64,000 bases of DNA from Streptomyces asoensis. GTDB lineage: Bacteria; Actinomycetota; Actinomycetes; Streptomycetales; Streptomycetaceae. The position numbers were made by a program, and so were the translations under genes. Shown piece by piece: positions 1 to 8,766 of this stretch (the first letter of the stretch is position 1; the number at the start of each line of letters is the position of its first letter). The notes under the pieces were generated by a model. The model searched no databases, was not told the origin of the DNA, and saw only the letters and a program-made list of their open reading frames with translations. Location of the stretch: contig NZ_CP049838.1 of assembly GCF_013085465.1 (NCBI RefSeq), forward strand, positions 6,572,001-6,636,000, given 5' to 3'.

Positions 1-151
1 ACGAATCGCGCCATGTGCACTTCCCCCCTGGCAGGCCGTCCGCGCTCGGCGGCGAACGGCTGTCAGGCCATATTAGGCGGCGCACAGCCCACCCGTCGGG
101 GCCTGTGGATAACCTTTTGACCTGCGAGTTTCTCGGGAATCCGTGGCGGCG

Positions 152-1696
152 TCAGGAACAGACGGTCCCTGCGGCCGGTACCTTGCCGTCCAGCAGGTAG
201 CCGTTCACCGCCGTCTGTACGCACTTGTTCTTGCTGCCGTACGCACCGTGCCCCTGCCCCTTGTACGTCAGCTCGACCCCGACCCCGCGGCCCAGCGCGT
301 CCACCATCTTCCGGGCCCCCTCGTACGGGGTCGCCGGGTCGCCGGTGTTGCCCACGACGAGGATCGGCGCCGATCCGGGCGCGCTCACGTCGGGGTGGTC
401 GTCGGCGCCGGGGACGGGCCAGTCGGTGCAACTGACCATGCCCCAGGCGAGGAAGTCCCCGAACAGGCTGGAGGCCGCCCGGAACGCCGGCAGTCGCCGC
501 TGCACATAGGCGGTGGAGTAGCGGGGCTTGTCGTCGGCGCAGTTGATGGAGATGTTGGCGGCCGTGATGTTGCTGTACTCGCCGTTCTCGTTGCGGCCGT
601 TCATCAGATCGGACAGCAGCATCAGGATCTTGCCGTCCCCGGCGTAGGCCTGCTCCAGGCCCTCGGTGAGGTACTCCCAGAAGTCCTTCGAGTACAGCGC
701 CTGCGCGATGCCGTTGGTCGCGGCGCTCTGGGTCAGTTCGCGCGGGAAGATGCCCGGGATCGGCTTGCCGTCCAGGCTTTCGAGGAGCCCCGCGATCCGG
801 TCCTTCACATCCTGTGCGGTGTCCCCGACCGGGCAGTCCTCCGTCTTGGACGTGCAGTCCTCGGCGAAGTTGTCGAGTGCGAGCTGGAAGCCCTTGGCCT
901 GCCCGAGCGAGCCCTGTTCGGACGTCTGCGTCGGGTCGACGACCGCGTCGAAGACGGCGCGTCCCACGTTCCTGGGGAACAAGTGGGCGTACACGCCGCC
1001 CAGTTCGGTGCCGTAGGAGATGCCGAAGTAGTACAGCCTGTCGTCGCCGAGGACCTGGCGCATCAGGTCCATGTCGCGGGCCGCGTCCGTGGTCCGCACG
1101 TTCGGCAGCATCTTCTTCGCGTGCTTCTCGCAGGCCGAGTTGAAGTCCTTGGTGCTGTCCAGCAGCGCGGTGCGCTCGACGGCGTCGTCGGGTGTGCCGT
1201 CCTGCTGGAAGTACGCGTCCAGCTGCTGGTCGTTCTCGCATCGCACCCCGGCGCTGCGGCCGACCCCGCGCGGGTCGAAGCTGACCAGGTCGTAGCGGGT
1301 GCGCAAGGCCGCGTACTCCTCGCCGAAGGCGGGCAGGGTGGAGACGCCCGAGCCGCCGGGGCCGCCGAAGTTGAAGACCAGGGAGCCGATCCTGCGGCTC
1401 TCGTCGCCGCTGGCCCGGGCCCGGATCAGCGCGATGTCGATCGTGTCGCCCTTGGGGTCGTCCCAGTCGAGGGGCGCCTTCATGGTGGCGCACTGCCACT
1501 GGTCGCCGTCCGGCAGCGGTGACGGGGCGCTGCCGCCGCCCTCAGCTTGGGAGGGGGCCGGGCAGTCCTTCCAGCTCAGCTTCTGCGCCGTCAGGTCCTC
1601 GTTCTGCGCGTCGTCGCCGCAGCCCGCCACCATGGAGGACAGCAGCAGGGCGGTGGCGGTCACGGCGGCGGCGCGCAGGCGGGAGGGGGTCGGCAT
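152..1696 (-). CDS. Secreted alpha/beta-hydrolase lipoprotein (tripeptidyl aminopeptidase-like)
   Basis: A 514-aa exported hydrolase. The N-terminus has basic residues, a hydrophobic stretch and a VAGC lipobox with Cys at residue 26, so it should be a membrane-anchored lipoprotein. The oxyanion motif GGPGGSG is present, followed by the nucleophile elbow GISYG near residue 226 and the terminal histidine in GQGHGAYG near 484. This is the order of the TAP-type alpha/beta hydrolases (C-terminal TAP-like domain) that cleave tri- or dipeptides from exported proteins in Streptomyces. The ATG at 1696 is chosen because the signal peptide begins there; the open frame runs further upstream without a signal sequence. 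It lies downstream of, and on the same strand as, the membrane protein gene, separated by 74 bases. The substrate cannot be read from the sequence. Confidence 0.88.
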   Translation of the reverse strand: MPTPSRLRAAAVTATALLLSSMVAGCGDDAQNEDLTAQKLSWKDCPAPSQAEGGGSAPSPLPDGDQWQCATMKAPLDWDDPKGDTIDIALIRARASGDESRRIGSLVFNFGGPGGSGVSTLPAFGEEYAALRTRYDLVSFDPRGVGRSAGVRCENDQQLDAYFQQDGTPDDAVERTALLDSTKDFNSACEKHAKKMLPNVRTTDAARDMDLMRQVLGDDRLYYFGISYGTELGGVYAHLFPRNVGRAVFDAVVDPTQTSEQGSLGQAKGFQLALDNFAEDCTSKTEDCPVGDTAQDVKDRIAGLLESLDGKPIPGIFPRELTQSAATNGIAQALYSKDFWEYLTEGLEQAYAGDGKILMLLSDLMNGRNENGEYSNITAANISINCADDKPRYSTAYVQRRLPAFRAASSLFGDFLAWGMVSCTDWPVPGADDHPDVSAPGSAPILVVGNTGDPATPYEGARKMVDALGRGVGVELTYKGQGHGAYGSKNKCVQTAVNGYLLDGKVPAAGTVCS

Positions 1697-1770
1697 GATC
1701 CCATCCTGCGGTCGTGCCCGGGCACGCGCGCGGGGCGCGGGCCGTACGAGGTACGGGCGCCGGCGCCCTC

Positions 1771-4458
1771 CTAGAGGGCGCCCTTGCGGGTCAGGTGGTT
1801 GAAGGCCAGCCAGCCGGGCAGCACCGGCAGCCACAGCGTCAGCAGGCGGAAGAGCAGCACCGCGGGAGCGGCGACCTCCTTGGGCAGGCCCACGGCGATC
1901 AGACCGACCGTCAGGGTCGCCTCGACGGCGCCGACTCCGCCCGGTGTCGGGGCGGCGGAGCCGAGCGCGTTGCCGGCGAGGAAGACGACGGCGACGCTGG
2001 CGATGCTGAGCGAGGTCGACTCGTCGCCGAACGCGCGGATCGACGCGTCCAGGCACATCACGAAGCAGGCGGTGAGGAGGAGCATGCCGCCGATACCGGT
2101 GACCAGCTTCTGCGGCCGCTGAAGCACGTCCAGCATGCGCGGCACGACACCGGCGAACAGGGACCGCACGCGCGTGACGACGAACTTGCGCAGGAACGGT
2201 ACCGAGGTGACCACCAGCACGAGCACCGCCACCGTGAGCAGACCCGCGATGACGGTGCGGGACGGCGACAGCGACGGCGTCTTCTCGGTGCCGGTCAGAT
2301 AGCCGAACGACAGCAGCATCAGGATGTGGCAGCCGAGCCCGAACAGCTGCGAGGCGCCGACGCTGGCCACCGCGAGGCCGGGCCGCACCCCCGCGCGCTG
2401 GAGGAAGCGGGTGTTGAGGGCGACCCCGCCGACCGCGGCCGGGGCCACGATCTTCACGAACGATCCGGCGACCTGCGCGGCCACGGTCCGTGGGAACGGC
2501 ACCCGCTCCGGCACGAACCCCAGCAGGCTCATCGCCGCGGCGACGTAGCTCACCGCGGAGAACAGCACGGCCGCGGCCACCCAGCCCCACTCGGCGTTGG
2601 CCATGAGCGGACCGAACTCGATGTGGGTGAGCTGCGTCAGCAGGAAGTAGGCGCCGATGGCACCGGCGATGAAACTCATCAGGGTGCGTGGCCGCACCCG
2701 CTCCAGCCGGGCCGGCTCGACCGGTGCCTGGGGCCGGATCAGAAGCACCTCGTGCCGGATCTGCGTCAGCAGATCCTCCTCGCGGGCCTCCTCCAGCGCG
2801 TCGTCGATGGCCCGCTTCTCGGCCCGGGCCTCCGCGCGGACGGCCTTCTTGTCCGGCTTCTCGAGGACGACGGGCGCGGTGCCGTGCTCTGCCGCCTCCA
2901 GGCGGGCCTGTTTGGCCTGCTGCGAGGCCTCCAGGACCGCCTCGCGCTCCCGCTGCGCACGCTCGCGTGCCAGTCGGCGCAGCGTCGCGCGCGTGGAGCG
3001 GGTCAGCGCGATGGGCTGGAGCATCGGCAGACAGTCCGCCACCGCGTCGGGTCCGAGTACGCCCACCGCGGAGGCCACCGCCCGTTCGGCGCCCACCAGC
3101 AGGCCGAGCGTCGTCACCAGCTGGGCGACGTCCATGCGCAGCAGCAGGTCGCCGGCCGCGATCTCGCCGCCGCGCAGATCGGTGAGGATCACCGTGCCGG
3201 AACGATCCACCACAATCGCGTCACCCGCGAGCCGGCGGTGCGCGATGCGCCGCGACTGGAGTGCCTGCACCTGGTGCCAGGTGTTGCGCAGCAGGTCGTC
3301 GGTGATCTCGTCGTCGGCCAGCGAGTCGAGGGTGCGGCCGCCGGTGTGCTCGTACACGAGCATGACCGCGTCGGGACCGAGCTCGGAGGTCGCGATCAGC
3401 TTCGGCGCGTTGGCGCCGGCCGCGATGGCCGCGTAGGCGAGCAGCGCCTCCTGCTCGAGCGCCTGGCGCAGCGACTGGAGGCTGCTGCGGGTGGCGAAGC
3501 CGCGCAGCGTCAGATTGCGCCACGCGCGGTAGAAGAACCCCTGGGCCTGCTGTTCCCGGTCGACGACCGTGACGTCGAGCGGTGGACCGTCCTCCAGGGT
3601 GACGAAGTAGCGTCTGCCCCGGTCGCTCTCCGCCGCGTCCGGCCCTTCCTCGCGGGCGGCGCTCACCGGGCGGAAGCCGACGTGCCGCAGGCCCGCCATC
3701 AGCGTCCGTCCCGTGGGACGCACGTTCGGGGAGCCGACCGCGTACAGCGTCCCGTACGCCACCGTCCAGCCGATCAGCACCGTGAGGATGATCGAGAACG
3801 GTGTCGTGTAGCCGGTGACGAGCATCGAGAAGGCGTCGAGGAGCAGCACGATCCACAGCACCGAGCGCCAGCGCGGCCGACGGGACATGCCGACGGCCGT
3901 CATATAGGCGATGACGGGCGCGAGGTAGCCGTGCACGGGGTCGGTGAGGGCGTGGATGTCACCGGGGGAGGGCTGGGTGAGCGCCTCCTGGATCGAGCTC
4001 GGGGCGGCCTTGGCGACCCACAGGTCGGTGGCGAGGGTCACACCGTGCGCGAGGACCGCGGCGAGGACGCCGTCGGCGATGCGCAGCCCGTCGCGCTTGA
4101 TCAGCCGCTCGATCGCGAACGCGACCGGCACCAGCAGGATCGCGATGCTGGACGCCAGCCCCGCGATCTTGATGAGGAGATCGGGGGCCTGGCCGGTGCC
4201 CTTGTTGATGTCCTGTTCGAGACCTGAGGTCGTCCCGTGTGCGAAGGCGGCGATGCCGAGGAGCAGGGCCACGGCGAGCACGCCCACCAGCAGCCGCATC
4301 AGGTCGGAAGGGCGGTGCACGCGCGCGGGGAGCAGCGGTTCGTCCCCCTCGACCTCGTCGATGTGCACCTCTTCCCGTGCCTCGTCGGTGGTGTCCGGGC
4401 GCGGCGCAGCGTCAGAGGTGCTTTCCGCGCCCTCAGGATGCACGCCCTGCTGCTTCAT
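1771..4458 (-). CDS. Lysylphosphatidylglycerol synthase/flippase-type membrane protein with kinase-like middle domain
   Basis: An 895-aa polytopic membrane protein. Residues about 60-240 form several N-terminal membrane helices. Residues about 285-490 are soluble and resemble a degenerate protein-kinase/APH fold: a catalytic-loop-like HRRLAGDAIVVD lies near residue 406 and a DLRGG segment follows. A charged, Ala/Arg/Glu-rich coiled-coil-like stretch comes next, and from about residue 586 the C-terminal half is the eight-helix domain of the LPG synthase/YbhN flippase family, ending in the typical GGVGAVE segment. The family moves or modifies lipids or lipid-linked sugars. The ATG at 4458 follows a purine-rich AAGAAGAG and is preferred to the first in-frame ATG at 4524. 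No LysX or GNAT-like synthase domain is attached, so the substrate is unknown. Confidence 0.85.
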   Translation of the reverse strand: MKQQGVHPEGAESTSDAAPRPDTTDEAREEVHIDEVEGDEPLLPARVHRPSDLMRLLVGVLAVALLLGIAAFAHGTTSGLEQDINKGTGQAPDLLIKIAGLASSIAILLVPVAFAIERLIKRDGLRIADGVLAAVLAHGVTLATDLWVAKAAPSSIQEALTQPSPGDIHALTDPVHGYLAPVIAYMTAVGMSRRPRWRSVLWIVLLLDAFSMLVTGYTTPFSIILTVLIGWTVAYGTLYAVGSPNVRPTGRTLMAGLRHVGFRPVSAAREEGPDAAESDRGRRYFVTLEDGPPLDVTVVDREQQAQGFFYRAWRNLTLRGFATRSSLQSLRQALEQEALLAYAAIAAGANAPKLIATSELGPDAVMLVYEHTGGRTLDSLADDEITDDLLRNTWHQVQALQSRRIAHRRLAGDAIVVDRSGTVILTDLRGGEIAAGDLLLRMDVAQLVTTLGLLVGAERAVASAVGVLGPDAVADCLPMLQPIALTRSTRATLRRLARERAQREREAVLEASQQAKQARLEAAEHGTAPVVLEKPDKKAVRAEARAEKRAIDDALEEAREEDLLTQIRHEVLLIRPQAPVEPARLERVRPRTLMSFIAGAIGAYFLLTQLTHIEFGPLMANAEWGWVAAAVLFSAVSYVAAAMSLLGFVPERVPFPRTVAAQVAGSFVKIVAPAAVGGVALNTRFLQRAGVRPGLAVASVGASQLFGLGCHILMLLSFGYLTGTEKTPSLSPSRTVIAGLLTVAVLVLVVTSVPFLRKFVVTRVRSLFAGVVPRMLDVLQRPQKLVTGIGGMLLLTACFVMCLDASIRAFGDESTSLSIASVAVVFLAGNALGSAAPTPGGVGAVEATLTVGLIAVGLPKEVAAPAVLLFRLLTLWLPVLPGWLAFNHLTRKGAL

Positions 4459-4646
4459 CGTCTCTTCTTGATCTCGTATCACCGGTGTCACCGCCCGCAC
4501 GATGGTGGCATGCCCCACCGACACACGGGGGCATCAGGGTGCAAACGCGGGGGCGCACAGTCTGCCTGAAGCGCCGCCCGGGGGCGAGGGTCACACAGGG
4601 TCGCGGTCCCGTCGCATTGTCGGTGCCGTGGGGCAGGATGGGGCGG

Positions 4647-5033
4647 ATGAGCGAGCAGAGCCTTCCGGACGACCCCCGCCCGGAGTACACGGACGCGCTG
4701 CCGGAGTACGCCGAGCGGGTCCTCGAGGTCGCGGAGCTGATCCCGCCCGGGCGGGTCATGACGTACGGGGACGTCGCGGAGTGGCTGGAGGAGGGCGGGC
4801 CGAGACAGGTGGGCCGGGTGATGGCCCTCTACGGCGGCGCCGTCCCGTGGTGGCGCGTGGTCCGCGCGGACGGGGCGCTGCTCCCGGGCCACGAGCTGCG
4901 GGCGCTGGACCACTACCGCGCCGAGGGCACGCCTCTGAAGCAGGCGAGCAGGGCCGCCCAGGGTCATCTGCCGCGCCTCGACATGAAGCGGGCGCGGTGG
5001 GACGGCGGCGAGCGCGCGGAAGGTCACACCTGA
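4647..5033 (+). CDS. Alkyltransferase-like protein (ATL), MGMT-fold without catalytic Cys
   Basis: A 128-aa protein whose core has the DNA-binding fold of O6-alkylguanine-DNA alkyltransferases: PPGRVMTYGDVAEWLEEGG (helix-turn-helix), then VGRVMALYGG. The active-site PCHRV of true MGMT is replaced by VPWWRVV, so the acceptor cysteine is lost. In the ATL family such proteins bind alkylated guanine and flag it for nucleotide excision repair. The ATG at 4647 is preceded by GGATGGGGCGG; an in-frame ATG at 4638 would add three residues. It is divergent from the lipid membrane protein and lies upstream of the adnAB helicase-nuclease genes. A similar MGMT-fold gene (Rv3204) occupies the equivalent place in M. 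tuberculosis. Confidence 0.9.
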   Translation: MSEQSLPDDPRPEYTDALPEYAERVLEVAELIPPGRVMTYGDVAEWLEEGGPRQVGRVMALYGGAVPWWRVVRADGALLPGHELRALDHYRAEGTPLKQASRAAQGHLPRLDMKRARWDGGERAEGHT

Positions 5034-5335
5034 CAGCTTCCGCCATCGGACGGCGCGGAGGGGACCTTGTGCCCCGTACGGGGGAAACGGCGCAAAGGGG
5101 GCACGTCTGCCGCATGGCGTACGTTCGAGGGACGAGGGACGTGCGGGGCAGGCAGGCCGGGAGGGGCGTGAGGGCCGTGAGGGTTGCGAGGGCCTTGAGA
5201 GAAGAATCGGAAGCCGTCCTTCCGGACCGCTCGTCGGCGTAGCGTCGGCTGCACGCGTCCCCCTCATCCCGTGATCACCGCTCCCCCCGATCGGTGCTCC
5301 GTCAACCAGTACACCCACCAGGACCGGCGAACCAC

Positions 5336-8300
5336 GTGAGCTCCTCTTCCTCCACCAGGCGCCTGTCGCACCCCCAGGGGCGACAGGGGGACCGTGGCGC
5401 TTACCGACTGGTGCGTACCCCGCCGGCCCGGGTGGGTCCCCCTCGTCTGGACGCCACACAGCGCTCCGTGGTTGACCACGGCGCCGGTCCACTGCTCGTC
5501 CTCGCAGGTCCGGGCACCGGGAAAACCACCACCCTCGTCGAGTCCGTGGCGGCCCGGATCGCCCGCGGGGGCGACCCCGAGCGCATCCTGGTGCTCACGT
5601 TCAGCCGCAAGGCGGCCGTGGAGCTGCGGGACCGGATGGCGCATCGCATGGGCGCCGCCCGCGCGCCCCAGGCGACCACCTTCCACTCGTACTGCTACGC
5701 CCTGATCCGCGCCCACCAGGACGCCGACCTGTTCGTGGAACCCCTGCGGCTGCTGTCAGGACCCGAGCAGGACGTGGCCGTCCGTGAACTGCTCGCGGGC
5801 CAGCTCGACCTCCAGCGGCTCGGTCTCGCGCATGTGCGCTGGCCGGACGAACTGCGCGCCTGCCTCACCACGCGCGGCTTCGCCGACGAGGTCCGCGCGG
5901 TGCTCGCCCGCAGCCGCGAACTGGGCCTCGACCCCGCTGCCCTGGACGCCTTCGCACACCGCATCGGCCGCCCCGACTGGCGCGCCGCCGCCGCCTTCCT
6001 CGCCGAGTACCTCGACGTGCTCGATCTGCACGGCGTGATCGACTACGCGGAACTCGTCCACCGTGCGGTCCTCCTCGCCCACCGCCCCGAGGTGGCCGAG
6101 CGGCTCGCCGCGCGGTACGACGCCGTGTTCGTCGACGAGTACCAGGACACCGACCCGGCCCAGGTGCGGCTGCTGCACGCCCTCGCCGGCGGCGGCCGCA
6201 GCCTGGTCGCCTTCGGCGACCCCGACCAGTCGATCTACACCTTCCGGGGTGCCGACGTGAACGGCATCCTGGACTTCCCCGACGACTTCCCCCGCCCCGA
6301 CGGCCGTCCGGCCCCCGTCGAGGTCCTGCGCACCTCCCGCCGCTCCGGTGCCGCCCTCCTGGCCGCCACCCGGCTGCTCACCCAGCGGATGCCCCTGACC
6401 CGCCTCCCGGCCGAGAAGGTCCGCGCCCACCGCGAGCTGACCGCCGCACGCGACGGCGGCCGCGTCGAGGTCTACACGTACCCGACCCCCGGCACCGAAC
6501 TGGACAACGTCGCCGACATCCTGCGCCGCGCGCACCTGGAGGACGGCGTGCCCTGGAGCGAGATGGCCGTACTGGTACGCGCCGGCTCCCGCACGATCCC
6601 GACGGTCCGCCGCGCCCTCACCGCCGCCGGCGTCCCCCTCGACATCGACGGCGACGATCTCCCCCTGCGCCACGAACCCGCCGTGGCACCCCTGCTGACG
6701 GCCCTGCGGGCGGTGGCGACGGCGGAGGCCTCCGCAGCACCGGCGGGGGAAGAGGACCCCGAGGCCGGCGCGGACGCCTGCTGGCTCGACACCGAGACCG
6801 CCCTCACCCTCCTCGCCTCCCCGCTCGCCGGCATGGACGCCGCCGATCTGCGCCGCCTAGGCCGGGCACTGCGCGAGGAGGAGCGCGCCGCGGGCAACGC
6901 GCTGCCGCCACCCTCCGACGAGCTGCTCGCCCGGGCCCTGGCCGAGCCGGAGCGGCTGGTCGCCCATGACCCGACGTACGCGCGCGGTGCCCAGCGCCTC
7001 GGCGCGCTGCTGGCGACGGCCAGGGCGGGCCTCGCGCGGGGCGGTACGGCCGAGGAGGCGCTGTGGGGCCTGTGGGACGGCACGCCCTGGCCCACACGTC
7101 TGGAGCGGGCCGCCCGGCGCGGCGGCGCGGCCGGCCGTAACGCCGACCGGGACCTGGACGCCGTGTGCGCGCTCTTCGCCACCGCCGCGCGCGCGGAGGA
7201 GCGCACCGGCGGCCGGGGCGCCCTGAACTTCCTGGCCGAGATCGAGGCCGAGGACATCGCCGCCGACACCCTCACCCGGCGTGCCGTGCGCCCCGACGCC
7301 GTACGTCTGATGACCGCCCACCGCGCCAAGGGCCTGGAATGGCGCCTGGTCGTCGTGGCCGGCGTCCAGGAAGGCCTGTGGCCGGACCTGCGCCGCCGGG
7401 GCTCCCTCCTGGAGGCGGACCGCATCGGCCGCGACGGACTCGCCGAGCCGCTCACCCCGGGAGCGCTGCTCGCCGAGGAGCGCCGCCTGTTCTACGTCGC
7501 CGCCACGCGCGCGCGGGAGCGGCTCGTCGTCACCGCCGTGAAGGCGCCCGCCGACGACGGCGACCAGCCCTCCCGCTTCCTGACCGAACTCGGCGTCGAG
7601 CCCAAGGACGTCACCGGCCGCCCGCGCCGCCCCCTGGCGGTCGCCGCGCTGGTCGCCGAACTGCGCGCCACGACGGTCGACCCGCGCGCCTCCGCCACCC
7701 TCCGGGAGGCCGCCGCCCGCCGTCTGGCCCGGCTGGCCGCGCTCGCCGACGAGGACGGCAGGCCCCTGGTGCCGTCCGCCCACCCGTACCGCTGGTGGGG
7801 CATGTTCGAGCCGACCGAGAGCAAGGTGCCGTTGCGCGACCGCGACCAGCCCGTCGTGCTCTCCGGCAGCGCCCTCGACCAGCTCGCCAACACCTGTGCC
7901 CTCCAGTGGTTCCTGGGCCGCGAGGTGAAGGCCGACGCCCCCGCCACCGTCGCCCAGGGGTTCGGCAACGTGGTGCACGTCCTCGCCGACGAGGTCGCCT
8001 CCGGGCACACCCCGGCCGACCTCGACGTCCTCATGGAGCGACTCGACTCCGTGTGGAACGCCCTCGCGTTCGACGCCCCGTGGAAGTCCGCGCAGGAGAA
8101 GACACACGCGCGTGTGGCGCTCGAACGCTTCCTGAAGTGGCATGTGATGGACCGCAGGGGCCGCACACCGGTCGCCAGCGAGCACGACTTCGACGTCACC
8201 CTCGAAGCGGGCGAGTACGAGGTGCGCATCCGCGGCCAGATGGACCGTGTCGAGGCCGACGCCGAAGGCCGTGCGTACGTCGTCGACTTCAAGACCGGCA

Positions 8301-8662
8301 AACACGCGCCGACCGCCCGCGAGGTGGAGCGCCACCCCCAGCTCGCCGTGTACCAGCTCGCCGTCCGCGAGGGCGCCGTCGACGAGGCCTTCGACGGCGT
8401 ACGGCCCACACCGGGCGGCGCCGAACTCGTCCAGCTGCGGCAGAGCGCCGCCAAGCGGGACGGCGGCGAGAGCCTGCCCAAGGTGCAGGCGCAGGAAGCC
8501 CTCGAGGGCGCGGCGGGGGAGTGGGTCGGTGACCTGCTCGCCACGGCGGCCGGCAAGGTCCTCGACGAGCGCTTCACGCCGACCGCCGGCCAGCAGTGCA
8601 CCCACTGCGCGTTCCGCGCCGCGTGCAGCGCCCGGCCCGAGGGACGGCACGTGGTCGAGTGA
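5336..8662 (+). CDS. adnA: Helicase-nuclease subunit AdnA (UvrD-like helicase + RecB-type nuclease)
   Basis: A 1108-aa UvrD/Rep superfamily-1 helicase fused to a C-terminal PD-(D/E)XK nuclease. Walker A GPGTGKT is at residues 58-64, motif II DEYQDTD near 267, motif III GDPDQSIYTFRG follows, and motif V is TAHRAKGLEW. The nuclease module has MDRVEAD and VVDFKTGK near residue 983. A cysteine near 852 (NTCALQW) plus CTHCAFRAAC near 1087 suggest an Fe-S cluster like that of AddB/AdnA nucleases. In the AdnAB heterodimer of mycobacteria both subunits carry motor and nuclease domains and process double-strand-break ends. The GTG at 5336 (VSSSSS...) is the likely start; the frame opens at 5294. The upstream 5034-5335 holds purine-rich GTGAGGG-like short repeats (about 5165-5200) and no gene. 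adnB follows after 104 bases. Confidence 0.9.
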   Translation: MSSSSSTRRLSHPQGRQGDRGAYRLVRTPPARVGPPRLDATQRSVVDHGAGPLLVLAGPGTGKTTTLVESVAARIARGGDPERILVLTFSRKAAVELRDRMAHRMGAARAPQATTFHSYCYALIRAHQDADLFVEPLRLLSGPEQDVAVRELLAGQLDLQRLGLAHVRWPDELRACLTTRGFADEVRAVLARSRELGLDPAALDAFAHRIGRPDWRAAAAFLAEYLDVLDLHGVIDYAELVHRAVLLAHRPEVAERLAARYDAVFVDEYQDTDPAQVRLLHALAGGGRSLVAFGDPDQSIYTFRGADVNGILDFPDDFPRPDGRPAPVEVLRTSRRSGAALLAATRLLTQRMPLTRLPAEKVRAHRELTAARDGGRVEVYTYPTPGTELDNVADILRRAHLEDGVPWSEMAVLVRAGSRTIPTVRRALTAAGVPLDIDGDDLPLRHEPAVAPLLTALRAVATAEASAAPAGEEDPEAGADACWLDTETALTLLASPLAGMDAADLRRLGRALREEERAAGNALPPPSDELLARALAEPERLVAHDPTYARGAQRLGALLATARAGLARGGTAEEALWGLWDGTPWPTRLERAARRGGAAGRNADRDLDAVCALFATAARAEERTGGRGALNFLAEIEAEDIAADTLTRRAVRPDAVRLMTAHRAKGLEWRLVVVAGVQEGLWPDLRRRGSLLEADRIGRDGLAEPLTPGALLAEERRLFYVAATRARERLVVTAVKAPADDGDQPSRFLTELGVEPKDVTGRPRRPLAVAALVAELRATTVDPRASATLREAAARRLARLAALADEDGRPLVPSAHPYRWWGMFEPTESKVPLRDRDQPVVLSGSALDQLANTCALQWFLGREVKADAPATVAQGFGNVVHVLADEVASGHTPADLDVLMERLDSVWNALAFDAPWKSAQEKTHARVALERFLKWHVMDRRGRTPVASEHDFDVTLEAGEYEVRIRGQMDRVEADAEGRAYVVDFKTGKHAPTAREVERHPQLAVYQLAVREGAVDEAFDGVRPTPGGAELVQLRQSAAKRDGGESLPKVQAQEALEGAAGEWVGDLLATAAGKVLDERFTPTAGQQCTHCAFRAACSARPEGRHVVE

Positions 8663-8754
8663 CAGACCCGTGTGACGGACCGCACCACTGGTGCTGACCT
8701 GCGCTTCTCTCGTTCTCTGCGGGCGATTTGTCATCGACTGTCAGTGCCCGCCGC

Positions 8755-8760
8755 TAGCCT
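8755..8760 (+). promoter_or_regulatory. Possible -10 element of adnB (leaderless transcript)
   Basis: TAGCCT lies six bases before the adnB ATG at 8767, with no Shine-Dalgarno sequence between. This spacing is typical of leaderless Streptomyces genes, where transcription starts at the A of ATG. TTGTCA at 8728-8733 resembles a -35 box, but the 21-base spacer is too long, so the -35 assignment is unsure. Confidence 0.35.
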
Positions 8761-8766
8761 CTCCAC

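Noticed and set aside
1..14. Possible ATG (12-14, minus strand) with an upstream GGGGGGAAG, reading MARF
   Set aside because: Only four codons are inside the window, so neither identity nor reality can be judged.
4239..4646. N-terminal extension of the alkyltransferase-like protein into the upstream frame
   Set aside because: The extension is antisense to the membrane protein gene and of low complexity; homology starts at about 4647.
5034..5335. Coding potential in frames between the ATL gene and adnA
   Set aside because: Only Arg/Gly-rich shadow frames with purine-rich short repeats; no conserved motif or good start.
8728..8733. TTGTCA as the -35 box of adnB
   Set aside because: The spacer to TAGCCT is 21 bases, outside the normal 16-19 range; only the -10 was kept, with low confidence.
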